64,000 nucleotides of DNA from Mycolicibacterium psychrotolerans. Lineage in GTDB: Bacteria; Actinomycetota; Actinomycetes; Mycobacteriales; Mycobacteriaceae. The stretch is from assembly GCF_010729305.1 (NCBI RefSeq), contig NZ_AP022574.1, positions 3,968,001 to 4,032,000 on the forward strand, written 5' to 3'. Position numbers and translations under genes: made by a program. The notes beneath the pieces were generated by a model. The model saw only the letters and a program-made list of their open reading frames with translations, ran no database searches and was not told the origin of the DNA. Below, piece by piece: positions 60,354 to 64,000 of the stretch; position 1 is the stretch's first letter; each line of letters begins with the position of its first letter.

Positions 60354-61625
60354 CTAGACCGCCTGCGCGGTGACGTCGATGAAAGGTGCGCCGAATTCCG
60401 GCACCCGTCGGTAGCCGTTTTTGCGGGCCAGCGCGGCCCCGCGGCGGATCAGCGCGGCGGTGGTGACGAAGCCGGCCTGGTCGCTGACCACGAACGGGGT
60501 CAACAACCGGTTGTGCACGAAGCTGAACGCCAACCCCCGGTCAGGATCGGCCCACCCCAGCGACCCGCCGAGACCCACGTGGCCGAAGCCGGGCAGTACC
60601 CCGGGCAGCGGCAGCCCGTGGTAACCGAGGTGGAACGACAGCGGCATGATCATGCTGTGGTCGAGTCGCAGGCTGCGTCGGCCGACCAGCGCGGCCGCCG
60701 TCCGGCTCGACAGGAACTGGGTGTCGCCGATGCGTCCGCCGTTGGCGATCGCGCCGTACATCCGGGCCAGCGCCCGCGCGGTGGCCACCCCGTTCGCGGC
60801 CGGGATCTCGCTGTCGAGCATGGGCGTGTCACCCTGCACGAACGCCTTCACCCCGGGGAAGTACATCGCGCCGAACGCCGCGGAGAACGGCAGCGCGGCC
60901 AGATGCGGCGCCACCAGATTGAACACCGGATTCTGCAGCCGGGTCTGCGGACCGATGATGCGGGCCGGCTGTGTCGGCGCCTGCCCCGGGGGGCGGCCCA
61001 GATGCAGACCGTCGGTGTTCAGCGGCGCGGCGATCTCGCTGCGCATCAACTCCCGCATCCCGGTTCCGGTCACGGAGCGGGCCAGCCCGGACAGCAGCCA
61101 GCCGAACGTGAACGCGTGGTAGGCGGGGCGTCCCACCAGCCAGCTCGCCGGGGCGGCGGCGAGCCGCTCCTCCATGCCGAAGTGGTCCATCAGGTCGGTG
61201 CCGGCGACGCCGTTGAGCTGGGACAGCCCGGCCCGGTGCCGCAGCGCGTCACGGACGGTGATCTTCGCCTTGCCGTTGACGCCGAATTCTCGCCAGTACT
61301 CGGCGACCGGTGCGTCGTAGTCGATCAGGCCGCGGTCAGCCAGCCGGTGGATGACGGTCGCGGCCACGCCCTTGGTGGCCGAGAACACCATCGGCGCGGT
61401 GTCGGCGGTCCAGTGCCGTCTACCCCGGCGGTCCGACCAGCCGGTCCAGACGTCGACGACGGGCTCGCCGTCCAGGTACACCGCCAGGGCGCCACCGCCG
61501 AACCGGCGGTGCGGGAACATCTGCTTGAAGGCCCGCACGGCCCACGCGAAGGCGGGGTCGGCAGCTCCCTGGACCCCGGGTGGGAGCGCCTCATTGCGCT
61601 CCGGATCGTTGTTGACGCCCGTCAC
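60354..61625 (-). CDS. lipL: Beta-lactamase-fold serine hydrolase (esterase, LipL-like)
   Basis: A 423-residue class-C beta-lactamase/esterase-fold protein. The catalytic Ser-x-x-Lys is in MVFSATKGVAA (near residue 83), the Tyr motif probably in RPAYHAFTFGW, and GLGGSLGWADP replaces the KTG-type third motif. Such mycobacterial proteins are usually cytoplasmic or surface esterases rather than antibiotic-hydrolysing. From memory LipL (Rv1497) lies beside meaB, matching here. GTG start at 61625; TACATT lies 9 nt upstream. Confidence 0.85.
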   Translation of the reverse strand: MTGVNNDPERNEALPPGVQGAADPAFAWAVRAFKQMFPHRRFGGGALAVYLDGEPVVDVWTGWSDRRGRRHWTADTAPMVFSATKGVAATVIHRLADRGLIDYDAPVAEYWREFGVNGKAKITVRDALRHRAGLSQLNGVAGTDLMDHFGMEERLAAAPASWLVGRPAYHAFTFGWLLSGLARSVTGTGMRELMRSEIAAPLNTDGLHLGRPPGQAPTQPARIIGPQTRLQNPVFNLVAPHLAALPFSAAFGAMYFPGVKAFVQGDTPMLDSEIPAANGVATARALARMYGAIANGGRIGDTQFLSSRTAAALVGRRSLRLDHSMIMPLSFHLGYHGLPLPGVLPGFGHVGLGGSLGWADPDRGLAFSFVHNRLLTPFVVSDQAGFVTTAALIRRGAALARKNGYRRVPEFGAPFIDVTAQAV

Positions 61626-61679
61626 AATGACGTGAATGTACCCCGCCGCGCGGCAAACAATCGGGCAGTTACCAATTCG

Positions 61680-62672
61680 TTAATCTATGGATTTGCCCGA
61701 GTGCTCGACGGCGTCGAGGATCTCCTGTGCGGCAAGCGCCGGCGTCAGTTCCCCGTCCCGGACGCGGCGTTCCACATCGGCACGGACCGCGCGCACCCCG
61801 GCACTGGACAGCACCCGGTCGAGCACCGTGTCGCGGACCATCGACCACATCCAATCCACCTGCTGGGTGCGTCGGCGTGCCTCGAACTCCCCGGCCTCGG
61901 TGAGCACCCGGCGATGCTCGAGCACGACGTCCCACAGCTCGTGCAGGCCGGTGCCCTCCAGTGCGCTCATGGTCAGAACCGGAGGGCGCCAGAGCGTTTC
62001 GCGAGGGTAGAGCAAACGGATGGCGCCAGCGAGTTCGCGGGCGGCGGCCTTGGCCTCGACCGCGTGCTCGCCGTCGGCCTTGTTCACCACGACGACGTCG
62101 GCGAGTTCGAGTACGCCCTTTTTGATGCCCTGCAGCGAGTCGCCCGTGCGGGCCAGGGTCAGGAACACGAACGTGTCGACCATGTTGGCGACCGTCACCT
62201 CGGACTGCCCCACCCCGACCGTCTCGACGAGGATGACGTCGTAGCCCGCCGCCTCGAGCAGCACGATGGTCTCGCGGGTGGCCTTCGCGACGCCGCCGAG
62301 CGTGCCCGAGGTCGGCGACGGCCGGATGTAGGCGTCGGGGTGCACCGCGAGCCGGGCCATCCGGGTCTTGTCACCGAGGATCGACCCGCCGGTGCGCGTG
62401 GAGGACGGGTCCACGGCCAGCACCGCGACGCGGTGCCCCTGGTCGATCAGGGACATCCCGAGCGCCTCGATGGTGGTCGACTTCCCGACGCCGGGGACAC
62501 CGGTGATGCCGACGTGGACCGCCCGGCCCGCGTCGGGCATCAGCTCCAGCAGCAGCTCCTGAGCCTGCTGCCGGTGATCGGCACGGGTCGACTCGACCAG
62601 CGTGATCGCCCGCGCCAGCGCGGAGCGGTCACCGCCGCGCAGTGCGGACGCAAGCTCGACCGGACGGCTCAT
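61680..62672 (-). CDS. meaB: Methylmalonyl-CoA mutase-associated GTPase
   Basis: MeaB is a G3E GTPase that guards and reloads the adenosylcobalamin cofactor of methylmalonyl-CoA mutase. The 330-residue protein shows the P-loop GVPGVGKST (58-66), AVDPSSTRTGGSILGDKTRM, the switch region VETVGVGQSE and the base-specificity motif VVNKADG. The ATG at 62672 directly follows the mutB stop with no gap. It is often annotated ArgK in older records, which is a misnomer. Confidence 0.97.
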   Translation of the reverse strand: MSRPVELASALRGGDRSALARAITLVESTRADHRQQAQELLLELMPDAGRAVHVGITGVPGVGKSTTIEALGMSLIDQGHRVAVLAVDPSSTRTGGSILGDKTRMARLAVHPDAYIRPSPTSGTLGGVAKATRETIVLLEAAGYDVILVETVGVGQSEVTVANMVDTFVFLTLARTGDSLQGIKKGVLELADVVVVNKADGEHAVEAKAAARELAGAIRLLYPRETLWRPPVLTMSALEGTGLHELWDVVLEHRRVLTEAGEFEARRRTQQVDWMWSMVRDTVLDRVLSSAGVRAVRADVERRVRDGELTPALAAQEILDAVEHSGKSID

Positions 62673-64000
62673 CTAGTCGAGGTCGTAGCCGAGGCGCTCG
62701 CCGAGCTTGTGCAGCAGCCCGATCGCGGCGTCGGCGATCACCGTGCCCGGCGGGAAGATCGCCGTCGCGCCCGCGGCGTAGAGCTCGTCGAAGTCGCCGG
62801 GCGGGATGACCCCGCCGACCACGATCATGATGTCGGGCCGCCCGACCTCGGCCAGCGCGTCGCGCAAGGCGGGCACCAGGGTCAGGTGCCCGGCCGCGAG
62901 CGAGGACACCCCGACCACGTGGACGTCGTTGTCGGCGGCCTGGCGCGCCACCTCGTCGGGTGTGGAGAACAGGGAACCGACGTCGACGTCGAACCCGATG
63001 TCGGCGAAGGCGGTTGCGATCACCTTCTGGCCGCGATCGTGGCCGTCCTGACCCATCTTCGCGACGAGGATGCGGGGCCGTCGACCATCCGCCTCGGCGA
63101 ACTTGGCGACGAGTTCGGTTGCGGTACTGACGTTGCCGGCCATCCCCACCTCGTCTCGATACACCCCGGCGATGGTCCGGATCTCGGCCTGATGGCGGCC
63201 GTACACCTTCTCCAGTGCGTCACTGATCTCCCCGACGGTGGCCTTCGCCCGAGCCGCGTCGACGGCCAGCGCCAGCAGGTTGTTGCCCAGACCGTCTTCA
63301 CCGGCGATGCCGGAAGCTGCTGCGGCGCGGGACAATTCGGTCAGCGCCGCCTGGGTGGCGGCCTCATCCCGCTCACTGCGCAGCCGCTCGAGCTTGGCGA
63401 TCTGCTCGGCGCGCACCCTGCTGTTCTCGACCTTGAGCACCTCGATCTCGTGGTCCTCGTCGACCTGGTAGCGGTTCACGCCGATCACCGTCTGGGTCCC
63501 GGAGTCGATGCGGGCCTGGGTGCGCGCGGCGGCCTCCTCGATCCGCAGCTTGGGGATGCCCTCGCCGATCGCCTGCGCCATGCCGCCATGCTCGGCGACC
63601 TCCCTGATGTGCCCACGCGCCTTCTGCGCCAGCTGGTGGGTCAGCCACTCGACGTAGTAGGAACCGCCCCACGGGTCGATGGGCCGGGTGGTGCCCGACT
63701 CCTGGGCCAGCAGCAACTGGGTGTTGCGCGCGATGCGGGCCGAGAAGTCGGTGGGCAGCGCCAGCGCCTCGTCGAGCGCGTTGGTGTGCAGCGACTGCGT
63801 GTGCCCCTGGGTGGCGGCCATCGCCTCGACGCAGGTGCGGGCCACGTTGTTGAAGGCGTCCTGCGCGGTCAGCGACCAGCCCGAGGTCTGCGAATGAGTG
63901 CGCAATGACCTGGATTTCGGGCTTTGGGGTGCGAACTCCGCGACGAGCTCGCTCCACAGCAGCCGGCCGGCCCGCAGCTTGGCGACCTCCATGAAGAAGT
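62673..64000 (-). CDS. mutB: Methylmalonyl-CoA mutase large subunit, C-terminal part
   Basis: The C-terminal ~442 residues of the adenosylcobalamin-dependent mutase that interconverts methylmalonyl-CoA and succinyl-CoA, used for propionate and odd-chain or cholesterol-derived carbon. The frame is open to the right window edge, so the N-terminus and start are not visible. Seen: SLHTNALDEALALPTDFSARIARNTQLLL from the barrel, and the B12-binding domain with the cobalt-ligand motif GQDGHDRGQK (DxHxxG), then VGVSSLAAGHLTL and VVGGVIPPGD. The small subunit mutA would be expected upstream, outside the window. Confidence 0.97.
   Translation of the reverse strand, partial: FFMEVAKLRAGRLLWSELVAEFAPQSPKSRSLRTHSQTSGWSLTAQDAFNNVARTCVEAMAATQGHTQSLHTNALDEALALPTDFSARIARNTQLLLAQESGTTRPIDPWGGSYYVEWLTHQLAQKARGHIREVAEHGGMAQAIGEGIPKLRIEEAAARTQARIDSGTQTVIGVNRYQVDEDHEIEVLKVENSRVRAEQIAKLERLRSERDEAATQAALTELSRAAAASGIAGEDGLGNNLLALAVDAARAKATVGEISDALEKVYGRHQAEIRTIAGVYRDEVGMAGNVSTATELVAKFAEADGRRPRILVAKMGQDGHDRGQKVIATAFADIGFDVDVGSLFSTPDEVARQAADNDVHVVGVSSLAAGHLTLVPALRDALAEVGRPDIMIVVGGVIPPGDFDELYAAGATAIFPPGTVIADAAIGLLHKLGERLGYDLD

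Noticed and set aside
60351..63908. Plus-strand open frame of about 1,185 codons over lipL, meaB and mutB
   Set aside because: Complement of three well-supported genes; typical GC-rich antisense artefact without a family match.

Overview
The window is a 64 kb piece of a high-GC actinobacterial chromosome, almost certainly from a fast-growing mycobacterium (Mycolicibacterium type). Grounds: the gene order matches, from memory, the M. tuberculosis Rv1492-Rv1616 interval (methylmalonyl-CoA mutase, ileS T-box, dinX, ansA, lspA, dnaE1, ilvA, treZ-treY-treX, bioA-bioF-bioD, bioB-bsaP, nadABC, hisD-hisI, trpE-trpA, lgt). The genes are tightly packed, with many 4-bp GTGA/ATGA overlaps, GTG starts and leaderless starts (TANNNT followed 6-7 nt later by ATG or GTG). 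No tRNA, rRNA, insertion sequence, CRISPR array or prophage was seen, and no gene-free stretch exceeds 300 bp. The largest gaps are the ileS leader (56519-56747) and the fadD/serine-hydrolase gap (60162-60353).

Layout. 1-2527: 5' part of gltB on the minus strand, with a hairpin leader. 2611-4895: DUF2752 and TM2 membrane proteins and a DUF222/HNH nuclease with a LexA-type box on its start codon. 4960-12768: trpE-(TIGR02234)-trpC-trpB-trpA-lgt on the minus strand; Lgt carries a roughly 650-residue acidic repeat tail. 12801-13265: bcp peroxiredoxin. 13253-19641: hisD-hisC-hisB-hisH-hisA/priA-impA-hisF-hisI, one coupled operon. 19687-20747: F420-type oxidoreductase and LysE exporter. 20751-24669: nadA-nadB-nadC plus a small exported protein, divergent from nrtR across a perfect operator palindrome. 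25463-33733: lipase, then biotin genes in two blocks (bioB-bsaP-DUF2567 and bioA-bioF-bioD-2H protein-unknown protein), with the TetR regulator bioQ and two matching BioQ-type boxes. 33757-42089: SGNH-type acyltransferase, glgX, treY and treZ, coupled by overlaps.

42056-49273: DUF5946 protein, ilvA, a small membrane protein, dnaE1, a TetR regulator and rarD. 49270-53313: rluD, lspA, ansA, dinX and an S4 RNA-binding protein. 53402-56733: ileS with a translational T-box leader. 56748-60161: an accessory-looking cluster (condensation-domain-like protein divergent from an HTH regulator, membrane protein and acyl-CoA/AMP ligase) with an inverted-repeat operator candidate. 60354-64000: serine hydrolase, meaB and the 3' part of mutB.

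Most of the window is core amino-acid, cofactor and storage-sugar metabolism. The least explained parts are the Lgt repeat tail, the 56.7-60.2 kb cluster, the long hairpin at 53322-53386, the 2H/unknown pair in the biotin operon, and several perfect palindromes at divergent or isolated promoters.
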